Source: Soehngenia sp.
GTDB taxonomy: Bacteria > Bacillota > Clostridia > Tissierellales > Tissierellaceae
Direction of reading: 5' to 3'
Assembly (NCBI GenBank): GCA_024637045.1
Contig: JAGXFX010000002.1
Location: 1 to 50,772, forward strand
DNA length: 50,772 bases
This document shows positions 22,287 to 32,501 of this stretch, piece after piece. Below the pieces are notes generated by a model. That model was not told the DNA's origin and did not search any database. It saw only the letters and a list, made by a program, of their open reading frames with translations. How positions within the stretch are numbered: position 1 is the stretch's first letter; each line of letters begins with the position of its first letter. The position numbers and the translations under genes are program-made.

Positions 22287-24281
22287 ATGAAATATAAAAT
22301 GTTTACATGGGCTGACACAAAGTTATATCTGATTGTAATCGGACTATCTGTGCTGATAATTGCGTTTTTTCAACCTATTGTTGCTTTTATCATGGGCATC
22401 ATACTTGCCTATCTTGTTTATTACAACTCTAAGAAGATAGAGGAAAAAAACAAGGAGTTGGCAAGATACGTCGAAGGCCTGTCACAGGATTTCGATTCAG
22501 CTACCAAACATGCAATATTCAACATGCCTTTTCCAATGGTATTTATTGATGATGCAGGAAAAATCACATGGTATAATACTCCATTCCTTTCACTTCTGGG
22601 AGAAGAGGAGATAGTTAACAAGTCAATAAGCGAACTAGTTACTGACTTTAATCTTACTGAATTGCTTAAGAAAAAAGAAAACGAGTCAGTTTCAATTAAC
22701 TATAGGGACAGATATTTTCAGGTGTATCCTAATTTTCTGGAGGACAAGAAGACTTCAGGTAAAAGAAAGATAACCGTTCTATATTGGGTTGATGATACAG
22801 ACTACATGGTACTTAAAAATGAACATACTAGAGAAAAAACTGTAGTTGCCCTTGTGGATGTTGATAATTATGATGATGTAAAAAACTCCACTCCAGATAT
22901 CCACAGACCTATTGTATTGGCAGAAATAGACCATCTTATAAACAGCTATTTCGGTCAATATCAGGGGATTGTCAGAAAGTACGAGAGCGACAAGTACATG
23001 GTCATTCTTAATCAGGGTGGACTTGAGGCTATAAAATCAAATAATTTTGACCTAATGGATCAAATAAGGGATATGAGTATGGGTAATATTATACCTATAA
23101 CATTGAGTATAGGTGTGTGTCAGGCAGGAAAGACCTTGCTGGAATCCTATGAAAACGCAAGTGCTGCAATTGATATAGCACTTGGTAGAGGTGGAGATCA
23201 GGCGGTTATAAACGTAGGAAATACATTTGATTTCTATGGTGGCAAGTCAAAGGCAGTTGAAAAGAGAAACAAAGTCAAGGCTAGGGTCATTGGAGATGCG
23301 CTGAGACAGTTGATTGACCAGAATGAAAGAGTATTTGTTATGGGTCATAAGAATCCGGACATGGATTCCATTGGTTCCAGTGTTGGAATAATGAGAGCAA
23401 TTAACAATAGAAAAAAGGAAGGGTTTATAGTCTTAAACGGAGAAAATCCATCCATTAGAAATCTTATGGAGAGAATGAGAAAGGACAGCCCTGATATGCT
23501 TAAGAGTATAATTACAGGGGAGGAAGCCTCTGAGATGATGGATGAAAAGTCTTTGCTTATAGTTTTGGACAACCATAGGCCAAGTCTTACAGAGGAACCG
23601 AAGTTGCTACAATTGACACAAAAGGTGGTAGTTATTGATCATCACAGAAGAGGGGCAGAATTTATTAACAATCCTGTGCTAACCTACCTGGAACCGTATG
23701 CATCATCAACAGCTGAACTTGTTACAGAAGTCTTGACATATATGGGAGATGAGACAAATCTTACGAAGTTTGAAGCAGAAGCTCTGCTTGCAGGAATAAC
23801 CGTTGATACAAAGAATTTCAGTTTCCAGACTGGAGTTCGTACATTTGAAGCGGCTGCTGTTTTAAAGAGATCTGGCGCGGACACCACAATAGTCAAGCAA
23901 TTGTTCCGGGATGACTTTAGTACCTTTGTGAATAAGGCAGAGGTAATAAAATCTTCGAAGATAATATTTGACACAATTGCAATAGGAAGACTGGAAAAGC
24001 AGATGGAGGATTCAATTCTGATTGCAGCCCAGGCTGCAAACGAGCTTCTTAATATCAATGATGTTGAAGCCTCGTTTGTATTTAGCCAGCTGGATGAAAA
24101 AATCCATATATCCGGTCGTTCTCTAGGAAGTATAAGCGTTCAGCTTATACTTGAAAAACTTGGAGGTGGCGGACACTTAACCAGTGCCGGCGCCCAAATA
24201 GAGAAGGTCTCAATGGAAGAAGCTGAAAAGCTTCTGACAGATATAATAGATAAATATTTAAAGGAAGGTGAAAAGAGATGA
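22287..24281 (+). CDS. gdpP: Cyclic-di-AMP phosphodiesterase GdpP (DHH family)
   Basis: 664 aa with the full GdpP layout: two transmembrane helices (about residues 13-47), a PAS-like region (70-150), a degenerate GGDEF domain (180-320, no GGDEF signature), then DHH and DHHA1 domains. Catalytic motifs are MGHKNPDMDSIGSS and VVVIDHHRRGAEF (about residue 452), with LGGGGHLTSAGAQIE near the end. It degrades c-di-AMP, a messenger controlling potassium, osmotic balance and cell wall. TAGGAGG precedes the ATG, and it overlaps rplI by 4 nt. Confidence 0.95.
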   Translation: MKYKMFTWADTKLYLIVIGLSVLIIAFFQPIVAFIMGIILAYLVYYNSKKIEEKNKELARYVEGLSQDFDSATKHAIFNMPFPMVFIDDAGKITWYNTPFLSLLGEEEIVNKSISELVTDFNLTELLKKKENESVSINYRDRYFQVYPNFLEDKKTSGKRKITVLYWVDDTDYMVLKNEHTREKTVVALVDVDNYDDVKNSTPDIHRPIVLAEIDHLINSYFGQYQGIVRKYESDKYMVILNQGGLEAIKSNNFDLMDQIRDMSMGNIIPITLSIGVCQAGKTLLESYENASAAIDIALGRGGDQAVINVGNTFDFYGGKSKAVEKRNKVKARVIGDALRQLIDQNERVFVMGHKNPDMDSIGSSVGIMRAINNRKKEGFIVLNGENPSIRNLMERMRKDSPDMLKSIITGEEASEMMDEKSLLIVLDNHRPSLTEEPKLLQLTQKVVVIDHHRRGAEFINNPVLTYLEPYASSTAELVTEVLTYMGDETNLTKFEAEALLAGITVDTKNFSFQTGVRTFEAAAVLKRSGADTTIVKQLFRDDFSTFVNKAEVIKSSKIIFDTIAIGRLEKQMEDSILIAAQAANELLNINDVEASFVFSQLDEKIHISGRSLGSISVQLILEKLGGGGHLTSAGAQIEKVSMEEAEKLLTDIIDKYLKEGEKR

Positions 24282-24724
24282 AAATTATACTTTTAAAGGA
24301 TGTTAAAGGAATGGGGGAAGCAGGAGATCTCGTTAACGCTAAAGACGGTTATTCGAGAAACTATCTTATTCCAAGGAATATAGCAATTGAGGGAACTCCC
24401 GAAAATCTAAAAAAGTGGAAAGCATCAAAAGCTCAAGAGGCTGCTCAAAAGGATAATGAACTGAAGGAAGCCATGGAACTGAAGGAAAAGATTGAGAAGC
24501 TTACAGTCGACCTCAAAGCCAAGGGCGGGACCGAAGGGAGACTTTTCGGATCCGTAACATCTCAGGACATTTCGAATGGACTGAATAATCAGCATGAAAT
24601 TGATATAGACAAGCGTAAGATTGAGTTGAAGGAAAATATAAAGACGACAGGAGTTACAGAGGTTGAAGTTAAGGTATATCCTGATGTATCTGCTACATTA
24701 AAGGTGGACGTGTCCGCAGAATAA
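24278..24724 (+). CDS. rplI: 50S ribosomal protein L9
   Basis: 148 aa. The N-terminal domain carries the signature KIILLKDVKGMGEAGDLVNAKDGYSRNYLIP. A long helix (about 45-75) links to the C-terminal domain GRLFGSVTSQDISNGL. Length is normal for bL9. It overlaps gdpP by 4 nt and precedes dnaB by 12 nt, the standard cluster. Confidence 0.97.
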   Translation: MKIILLKDVKGMGEAGDLVNAKDGYSRNYLIPRNIAIEGTPENLKKWKASKAQEAAQKDNELKEAMELKEKIEKLTVDLKAKGGTEGRLFGSVTSQDISNGLNNQHEIDIDKRKIELKENIKTTGVTEVEVKVYPDVSATLKVDVSAE

Positions 24725-24736
24725 GAGGTGAAACCC

Positions 24737-26083
24737 ATGGAAACTGGTATTGGAAGAATACCTCCACATAGCATGGAGGCAGAGCAATCGGTTATAGGAG
24801 CATTGCTCCTTGACAAGGAAGCCATAAACACAGCAATTGAACATCTTAGAGCCGATGACTTTTACAAAGAGGCAAACAAAGAGATTTATGAAGCCGTGCT
24901 TGTACTTAGCAACAGGAATGAACCTGTCGACCTGGTCACTCTTTCAGAGGAGCTTAAGCGAAGGAATACCCTGGAAAGCATAGGTGGAGTAACTTATCTG
25001 GCAAATCTGTCTGGAAGTGTTGCTACTACGGCAAACACGAAGTATTACTGCGACATAGTCCAGGAGAAGTCAATACTAAGAAGGCTGATAGGATCAAGTA
25101 ATGAAATAATGGGACTTGCCTATGATAACTCAGACAGTGTAAATTCAATAATAGAAAAAGCAGAGAAAAACATATTCGACATAACCCAGGGAGCTCACAA
25201 GCAAGGTTTTCATCCAATAAGTGAAGTGCTCCTTTCAAGTTTTGCACAGATTGAGGAAAGAGCAGCAAATAAAGGAGAATTAACAGGACTCACTACAGGG
25301 TTTTCTGACCTTGACCACAAATTGTCTGGTCTCCAGAAATCTGAGCTGGTTCTTCTTGCTGCAAGACCTTCCATGGGAAAAACGGCACTTGGGGTAAATA
25401 TTGCAACCAATGCTTCCCTTAAGGGAAAAGGTAAAGTGGGATTGTTTTCACTGGAGATGTCAAAAGAGCAGCTTGTACAAAGAATTATAAGTGCAACTGC
25501 ACATGTCGACCTTCAGAAGATAATAAGTGGTAATCTGTCTGATGATGAGTGGATTCAGATTGTAAATGCCATGGCTCCTTTGTCAAAGATGGATATATTC
25601 ATTGACGATACAGCTGGAATATCCCTGATGGAGATGAAGGCCAAATGCAGAAGACTGAAGGTTGAAAAAGGCCTTGACCTTATTGTGGTGGATTATCTCC
25701 AGCTAATGCAGGCTGATGGTCGAGTTGAAAACAGACAACAGGAAATCTCAGCGATTTCAAGGGGTTTGAAAGCACTGGCCAAGGAGATGGAATGCCCAGT
25801 ACTTGCATTGTCCCAGTTATCACGTGCGCCTGAGCTTCGTTCAGACCACAGACCAATTCTATCTGACCTGAGAGAATCAGGAGCAATTGAGCAGGATGCC
25901 GATATTGTTATGTTCCTTTACCGGGACGACTATTACGATCCGGAATCAGAAAAGAAGAATATCGGAGAAGTTATAATAGCTAAGCACAGGAATGGTCCAA
26001 CTGGGCAGGTAGATCTGGTATTCAAGAGTGAATACACCAAGTTCCTGAATATGGAGAGATACATGGAGACAGGTGAGAATTAG
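24737..26083 (+). CDS. dnaB: Replicative DNA helicase DnaB/DnaC
   Basis: 448 aa hexameric helicase. The N-terminal DnaB domain (IPPHSMEAEQSVIGALLLD) is followed by the RecA-like motor with Walker A AARPSMGKTALGVN, Walker B GLDLIVVDYLQLM, and DLRESGAIEQDADIVMFLYRDDYY. There is no intein. ATG 24737 is 6 nt after GAGGTG; GTG 24728 lies within that site. The helicase-loader genes for DnaD and DnaI lie downstream, after an acetyltransferase. Confidence 0.97.
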   Translation: METGIGRIPPHSMEAEQSVIGALLLDKEAINTAIEHLRADDFYKEANKEIYEAVLVLSNRNEPVDLVTLSEELKRRNTLESIGGVTYLANLSGSVATTANTKYYCDIVQEKSILRRLIGSSNEIMGLAYDNSDSVNSIIEKAEKNIFDITQGAHKQGFHPISEVLLSSFAQIEERAANKGELTGLTTGFSDLDHKLSGLQKSELVLLAARPSMGKTALGVNIATNASLKGKGKVGLFSLEMSKEQLVQRIISATAHVDLQKIISGNLSDDEWIQIVNAMAPLSKMDIFIDDTAGISLMEMKAKCRRLKVEKGLDLIVVDYLQLMQADGRVENRQQEISAISRGLKALAKEMECPVLALSQLSRAPELRSDHRPILSDLRESGAIEQDADIVMFLYRDDYYDPESEKKNIGEVIIAKHRNGPTGQVDLVFKSEYTKFLNMERYMETGEN

Positions 26084-26153
26084 AACATTAAAGAAAGTTG
26101 TGTCAGTCTCTAAATTATAACATTTGCAGGTACAAAAGTCCTATAAGTAGTCT

Positions 26154-26182
26154 TTGATTAACTTGAGATTATAGTGTAAAAT
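26154..26182 (+). promoter_or_regulatory. Possible promoter of the acetyltransferase-dnaD-dnaI run
   Basis: TTGATT (26154-26159), 17-nt spacer, TAAAAT (26177-26182). Its -10 overlaps the first bases of the terminator stem that follows dnaB. Confidence 0.45.
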
Positions 26183-26215
26183 AACTTCGAGGGGAGACCT
26201 CGAAGTTATTTTTAT
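26180..26215 (+). terminator. Terminator after dnaB
   Basis: AATAACTTCGAGG (26180-26192) pairs over 13 bp with CCTCGAAGTTATT (26198-26210), loop GGAGA, then Ts. It lies only some 10 nt before the next start codon. Confidence 0.85.
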
Positions 26216-26223
26216 GTGGAGAC

Positions 26224-26850
26224 GTGAAAAAGATGATAATAAAAGGAAAACGAGTGACAATATCCCCTTTGAGCATGGAAGATGCAAAGTCAATGAGAAG
26301 TTGGGGAACACACGAAACCGTACTTCTGGAAGACTATAATTTTCCTTACGAAGAAGATCGGGAAATAAAAAAATGGTTTATGTATAAAACCTTTACCATC
26401 TGGAATAAATACTTTGGAGTACACAATGAAGAAGGAGTATTGGTTGGTTATTTAGGAATAAAGAAAAAGGATTTTCTTAGAAGAAGATCATTTCTTGGGA
26501 TTGTATTTGATCCAAATCATGTGGATAATGGGTACGGGACGGAAAGCCTTGAGATTTTTTTGCCATGCTATTTCAATGAAATGAAGATGAAAACCCTCTA
26601 TCTTGAGGTTGCTGAGTTTAACAAGAGGGCAATCCATCTATACGAGAAGTTTGGATTTGTTCCCTGTGAATACTATACTGATTTATTCCCAGTAGAAGGC
26701 ATTAACAGGGATCACCCTGAAATAATGGCTTCAAAATCTTATTTTGTATTTAAAGGTGAAAAGATATATAATTATATCTACAAAATGAAGCTTACAAAGA
26801 AGAGATTTAGAGAGATGGAAGGTCAGGTTAAGGGGATGATCAGACAATGA
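26224..26850 (+). CDS. GNAT-family N-acetyltransferase
   Basis: 208 aa. The RimJ/RimL-like acetyltransferase fold is seen in KGKRVTISPLSMEDAKSMRSW, the acetyl-CoA loop region FDPNHVDNGYGTESLEIFLPCYF, and LYLEVAEFNKRAIHLYEKFGFVPC. The acceptor is unknown. Either GTG 26224 or ATG 26233 could start it; GGAG at 26218-26221 suits the latter in spacing (11 nt) slightly better. It overlaps the DnaD gene by 4 nt, so it is coupled to replication genes without an evident functional link. Confidence 0.85.
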   Translation: MKKMIIKGKRVTISPLSMEDAKSMRSWGTHETVLLEDYNFPYEEDREIKKWFMYKTFTIWNKYFGVHNEEGVLVGYLGIKKKDFLRRRSFLGIVFDPNHVDNGYGTESLEIFLPCYFNEMKMKTLYLEVAEFNKRAIHLYEKFGFVPCEYYTDLFPVEGINRDHPEIMASKSYFVFKGEKIYNYIYKMKLTKKRFREMEGQVKGMIRQ

Positions 26851-27935
26851 GTTTTATAATCGAGACAACAGATATGGATCTTGGGGACACGCCCATAGAA
26901 AATATATTCCTGAACGACTATATGCCCATGGCCAATGGAACTTATGTTAAGGTCTATTTGCTGGGCTATAAATATGCTCATGACAGAGATGATAGAATAG
27001 ATGTAACCAACAAAACAATAGCAAAGCATTTGGATATTCCCATGGAAGATGTGTTAAGGGCCTGGGATTTCTGGGAGAATAAGGGGATTATAAGAAAAGA
27101 AGGATCAGATAATGTAGATTACACAGTAACATTTATGAGTCTTAAACAGCTTTTTATAAAAAACAATCTTATGACACAAAAGAATGTCATCGAAGAGAAA
27201 AAGCCACGAGCTTCCAGCCAGAAGGATCTTATCGAGGCAAATCAGATTCCAGTTATAAATAAAATGTTCAACAATATAGATTATATGATGAGAAGGCAGA
27301 CAACTCCGATGGAAAAGAAGCAAGTACTTTCATGGGTACAGGATTACAATATGAATCCTGACGTAATCGAAAAGGCTTTTAGTTACGGAGCAGAAGTCAA
27401 GAACAAAAGAAGTGTCAAGTATATCGAAGGGATAATAAGAAACTGGTATGATCAGGGGTTGACTAATATGGATGCAGTCATGGAGTACTTCAACAAGGTT
27501 GACCAGAAGTATTTCAGATACCAGAAGGTTATGAAATCAATAGGCCTGGAGCATAAAGGTGTAACTGATGGAGATATGAGCCTGGTCAACAAGTGGTTTG
27601 ACCAGTACGGATACTCAATAGATTTGGTACTCAAGGGGTGCGAGGCAGCCAACAAGGTCCAGTATCCTACTGTTAATTATATTGACGGAGTCATAAGTGA
27701 CTGGTACAAGAAAGGCATCAGGAAAGCAGAAGATATTGAGGTTCTTGACAAGCAGGATGAAAAGCCGGAGAAGAAGCAATATAAGGCTTCAGGCAAAAAA
27801 AGCACACCCCACAAGACAAGATTCCACAACTTTGAGCAAAGAAGTGCCAAGTATTCACCTGAAGACCTTGAGAAGATGGCAAAGAGAAAACGTGAAGCTC
27901 ACAGAATGAAGGGAAACGGTGATTCAGATGAATAA
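26847..27935 (+). CDS. DnaD-domain replication protein
   Basis: 362 aa. The N-terminal winged-helix part (TYVKVYLLGYKYAHDRDDRIDVTNKTIAKHLDIPMEDVLRAWDFWENKGII) is followed by two DnaD/DnaB-II type domains with the YYxxxIxxxW-like ending: VKYIEGIIRNWYDQGL near residue 195 and VNYIDGVISDWYKKGI near residue 275. The C-terminus is lysine-rich. In low-GC Gram-positives these proteins help load the replicative helicase. It overlaps dnaI and lies downstream of dnaB. Confidence 0.9.
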   Translation: MSFIIETTDMDLGDTPIENIFLNDYMPMANGTYVKVYLLGYKYAHDRDDRIDVTNKTIAKHLDIPMEDVLRAWDFWENKGIIRKEGSDNVDYTVTFMSLKQLFIKNNLMTQKNVIEEKKPRASSQKDLIEANQIPVINKMFNNIDYMMRRQTTPMEKKQVLSWVQDYNMNPDVIEKAFSYGAEVKNKRSVKYIEGIIRNWYDQGLTNMDAVMEYFNKVDQKYFRYQKVMKSIGLEHKGVTDGDMSLVNKWFDQYGYSIDLVLKGCEAANKVQYPTVNYIDGVISDWYKKGIRKAEDIEVLDKQDEKPEKKQYKASGKKSTPHKTRFHNFEQRSAKYSPEDLEKMAKRKREAHRMKGNGDSDE

Positions 27936-28908
27936 TCCCGTATTGAAGGAAATACAGCTTATCTATGAAAGAAGAAGAGATAAAGCACAAAACGATTTGA
28001 GAAAAAGGCAACAGGAAATTTATAAAAAGATTCCCAAAGTTAGGGAAATTGATGATGAAATAAGAAAAACAGGGCTGAAGATGGCAAAAACAGTTCTTTT
28101 AAAGCCTGAGAATTCAGAGAAAGCTGCCAAGGAAGCTAGGGAAAAAATTGAAGCCTTAAAAATGGAAAAGGCATATCACATGACTGAAGGGAATATTTCA
28201 GCAGATTATCTTGAACCAAAGTATACTTGCAATAAGTGTAAGGATACTGGATATATGGAAGATTCCAAAAGATGCAATTGCATGAAGCAGCTTTTGATCA
28301 ACAGATCTTACAAGATGTCAAACCTAGAGAACATACTTCACAAGGAAAACTTTCAGAACTTTGACATTGAGCTTTTCAGCACGGAACCATTTGATGGAGA
28401 AGATCTTACTCCAAGAGAGAACATGATGGATATTCTAAGCTATTCTGAAGGATTTATTGCAAACTTTGATGAAAAAAACGGCGAAAATCTTCTTTTTTAT
28501 GGAACAACTGGCCTTGGAAAAACTTTCCTTTGCAGTTGCATTGCAAAGGCACTTCTCGATAAAAACAAGATAGTCATATACCAGACTGCATTTACAATCT
28601 TGGACATTCTTGAAAAGAGAAGGTTTAGAAAAGGCAACAGTGAAATATCAGAATACGAGTACAATCTTTTGTTCCAGGCAGACCTGTTAATTATTGACGA
28701 TCTTGGAACTGAAATCTCAAATACATTTACCAATGCTGAGATATTCAATATTGTAAACACAAGACTTTTAGCAGGTAAGAAGACAATCATATCAACAAAT
28801 CTTACACCAAATGAAATTTCTGAGATATACACAGATAGGGTGTTCTCTAGAATTTTCGATAAATTTTTACCGCTGAGATTCTACGGTAAGGACCTCAGAT
28901 GGGAATAA
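27928..28908 (+). CDS. Helicase loader, DnaI/DnaC-like AAA+ ATPase
   Basis: 326 aa. An N-terminal coiled region is followed by a zinc-finger-like CNKCKDTGYMEDSKRCNCMK (about 105-125), then an AAA+ motor with Walker A YGTTGLGKTFL and Walker B LLIIDDLGTE. This matches DnaI-type loaders that deliver DnaB to the origin. ATG 27928 overlaps the dnaD 3' end by 8 nt and is preferred to GTG 27919. The zinc motif probably contacts DnaB. Confidence 0.92.
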   Translation: MNNPVLKEIQLIYERRRDKAQNDLRKRQQEIYKKIPKVREIDDEIRKTGLKMAKTVLLKPENSEKAAKEAREKIEALKMEKAYHMTEGNISADYLEPKYTCNKCKDTGYMEDSKRCNCMKQLLINRSYKMSNLENILHKENFQNFDIELFSTEPFDGEDLTPRENMMDILSYSEGFIANFDEKNGENLLFYGTTGLGKTFLCSCIAKALLDKNKIVIYQTAFTILDILEKRRFRKGNSEISEYEYNLLFQADLLIIDDLGTEISNTFTNAEIFNIVNTRLLAGKKTIISTNLTPNEISEIYTDRVFSRIFDKFLPLRFYGKDLRWE

Positions 28909-28927
28909 TACTGGAAGGAGTCGAGGA

Positions 28928-29947
28928 ATGAGAAAGAAAGCAACGGGTATACAGGACTATATTGTAAAAACACTTAACGGGATGGCCTTGGGACTTTTCG
29001 CATCCCTTCTTATTGGTCTGATAATAAGACAAATAGGAGTTTATGGAGATATTCCTTCACTTGTGTACTTTGGGAATGTAGCCCAAAGGATGATGGGACC
29101 TGCAATTGGGGTTGGTGTTGCATACAGCATAGGTGCGCCACCACTTGGAATATTTGCATCTGCAGTGGCAGGTGCTATAGGTGCAGGCAGCGTTTCCTTT
29201 GATGGAGCCGTTGCTGTAATTGCAATTGGAGAACCAGTAGGTGCATTTGTTGCAGCTTTAGCAGGCGCTGAGATTTCAAAGGTAGTAGCAGGCAAGACAA
29301 AATTTGATATTATTCTCGTTCCTATGATAACTATTCTTGTAGGGGGAATGGTTGGAAGCTACATATCTCCATACATAGCAGCTTTTATGACTGGGATAGG
29401 AGCGATTATCAATCAAGCTACTGAATTGCACAGGATACCAATGGGAATCATAGTTGCAGTTATTATGGGTATTACCTTGACACTCCCGATCAGCTCAGCC
29501 GCATTGGCCATATCCCTAAATCTTTCGGGACTTGCAGCAGGAGCAGCAACCGTAGGATGTGCAGCCAATATGGTAGGATTTGCAGTGGCATCCTACAGAG
29601 AAAATAGAATGGGTGGTTTGGTTGCCCAGGGACTCGGCACTTCAATGCTCCAGATTCCAAATATTGTAAGGAATCCGTTGATATGGATCCCTTCAATTGT
29701 TGCCTCGGCTATACTTGGACCAGTTTCCACATATCTTTTGGAAATGAGAAGCAATTCTTTGGGAGCGGGGATGGGAACAAGCGGACTTGTAGGTCAGTTT
29801 GCAATGGTAGAGACAATGGGCGCAAGCGCCTATGTATTTTTAATGATTCTCATGATGCACTTTGTATTCCCTGGACTTATTTCCTTTTCTGTCTCAGAGT
29901 GGATGAGAAGAAGGGGTTACATAAAACAAGGGGATATGACACTTTAA
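28928..29947 (+). CDS. PTS EIIC-like membrane protein (PfoR-like)
   Basis: 339 aa, very hydrophobic with about 9-10 helices rich in Gly/Ala, matching the EIIC_2 type of PTS-like permease and the clostridial PfoR family. No EIIA or EIIB domain or gene lies nearby, so sugar phosphotransfer is doubtful; a regulator or a transporter of an unknown solute is equally possible. GGAAGGAG precedes the ATG. It is 15 nt from murI. Confidence 0.8.
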   Translation: MRKKATGIQDYIVKTLNGMALGLFASLLIGLIIRQIGVYGDIPSLVYFGNVAQRMMGPAIGVGVAYSIGAPPLGIFASAVAGAIGAGSVSFDGAVAVIAIGEPVGAFVAALAGAEISKVVAGKTKFDIILVPMITILVGGMVGSYISPYIAAFMTGIGAIINQATELHRIPMGIIVAVIMGITLTLPISSAALAISLNLSGLAAGAATVGCAANMVGFAVASYRENRMGGLVAQGLGTSMLQIPNIVRNPLIWIPSIVASAILGPVSTYLLEMRSNSLGAGMGTSGLVGQFAMVETMGASAYVFLMILMMHFVFPGLISFSVSEWMRRRGYIKQGDMTL

Positions 29948-29962
29948 TTTAGGAGGAATTAT

Positions 29963-30763
29963 ATGGAGAAACCAATAGGAGTACTGGATTCAGGTGTAGG
30001 AGGGCTTACTGTGGTAAAGTCAATTCAAAAGATTTTGCCCCATGAGGACATCATATACTTTGGAGACAGTAAAAATATACCGTACGGAAATCGCGACGAG
30101 GAGGAGATCTATAATTTAACAATGGCAATGCTCAAATACTTTGAGAAGAGAGATGTCAAGATGGTAGCTATTGCATGTAATACTATTTCAACAATGGCAG
30201 ACCGGTTCAGGGATAAATTTGATTTTCCAATTGTGGATATAATCGTACCTACTGTCGATCACATTGAAAACATGGGAATCAATAAGATGGTAATATTGGG
30301 AACTGATTTCACCATTAGAACAAAAGCTTATGAGAAGCTCCTTCGTGAGAGAAGGAAGGACTATGAGATATCCTCAGAAAAGAGCCCGAAACTGGCTGAG
30401 TTGGTTGATAAGGGAGACTACAGGTCAAGGGAGATATACGATACAATAAGCGATCATCTACAGAGTATATCCCAGATGGGAAACTTCTATAATATCGTAC
30501 TTGCATGTACACATTATCCAATTGTCGAAGATGTATTCCTGGAACTTGACCCGACACTTAATTACATAAATCCAGGTTTTCAGCAAGCAAAGGCCATGAG
30601 AATGGTTCTTCATGAGCAGGGAGCCTTGAAAAAGGAGGGAAAGGGAACGCTTCAGATTCTTACATCAGGAGTTCCCGACATCTACAAAAGGGTTGTGGAG
30701 AAGCTTGAAATGTCAGAAGCAGAGGATATTAAGACTATTGAAATACCACCCTATACGGAATAG
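29963..30763 (+). CDS. murI: Glutamate racemase
   Basis: 266 aa. It makes D-glutamate for peptidoglycan. The opening IGVLDSGVGGLTVVKSIQKILP contains the catalytic Asp/Ser; the two proton-transfer cysteines lie in VAIACNTISTMA and IVLACTHYPIV. AGGAGG precedes the ATG. It is followed by a new promoter and the serS T-box. Confidence 0.95.
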   Translation: MEKPIGVLDSGVGGLTVVKSIQKILPHEDIIYFGDSKNIPYGNRDEEEIYNLTMAMLKYFEKRDVKMVAIACNTISTMADRFRDKFDFPIVDIIVPTVDHIENMGINKMVILGTDFTIRTKAYEKLLRERRKDYEISSEKSPKLAELVDKGDYRSREIYDTISDHLQSISQMGNFYNIVLACTHYPIVEDVFLELDPTLNYINPGFQQAKAMRMVLHEQGALKKEGKGTLQILTSGVPDIYKRVVEKLEMSEAEDIKTIEIPPYTE

Positions 30764-30767
30764 TGTA

Positions 30768-30795
30768 TTGACAATGAACTCAGATATGCTATAAT
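30768..30795 (+). promoter_or_regulatory. serS promoter
   Basis: TTGACA (30768-30773), 16-nt spacer, TATAAT (30790-30795), with an extended -10 TG at 30787-30788. Confidence 0.85.
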
Positions 30796-30799
30796 TGAT

Positions 30800-32301
<1,502 letters not shown>

Positions 32302-32308
32302 AGCATTA

Positions 32309-32333
32309 AGTCCGAAGGTAAAATCTTCGGACT
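32309..32333 (+). terminator. Hairpin after serS
   Basis: AGTCCGAAG (32309-32317) pairs with CTTCGGACT (32325-32333), but the T run after it is weak. Confidence 0.6.
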
Positions 32334-32394
32334 ATTCTCTATAAAGAATTAATGAATGGCACAACCATCAAGTTGAGGAATGGTTTAACAAAAT

Positions 32395-32428
32395 TATAGT
32401 GGATTATCACTGCAAATTGAGTTATAAT
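32395..32428 (+). promoter_or_regulatory. Promoter region of the TRAP operon
   Basis: Two -10 candidates are present: TATAGT (32395-32400) with TTGAGG 16 nt upstream (32373-32378), and a better TATAAT (32423-32428) with no good -35. Which is used is unclear. Confidence 0.4.
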
Positions 32429-32501
32429 GTACTTACAAGTTGTCCAAATAGTCAGAATCGGGCAACGAAGTAAGGCAGAAAAATTAAAAAGGGGGATGAA
32501 T

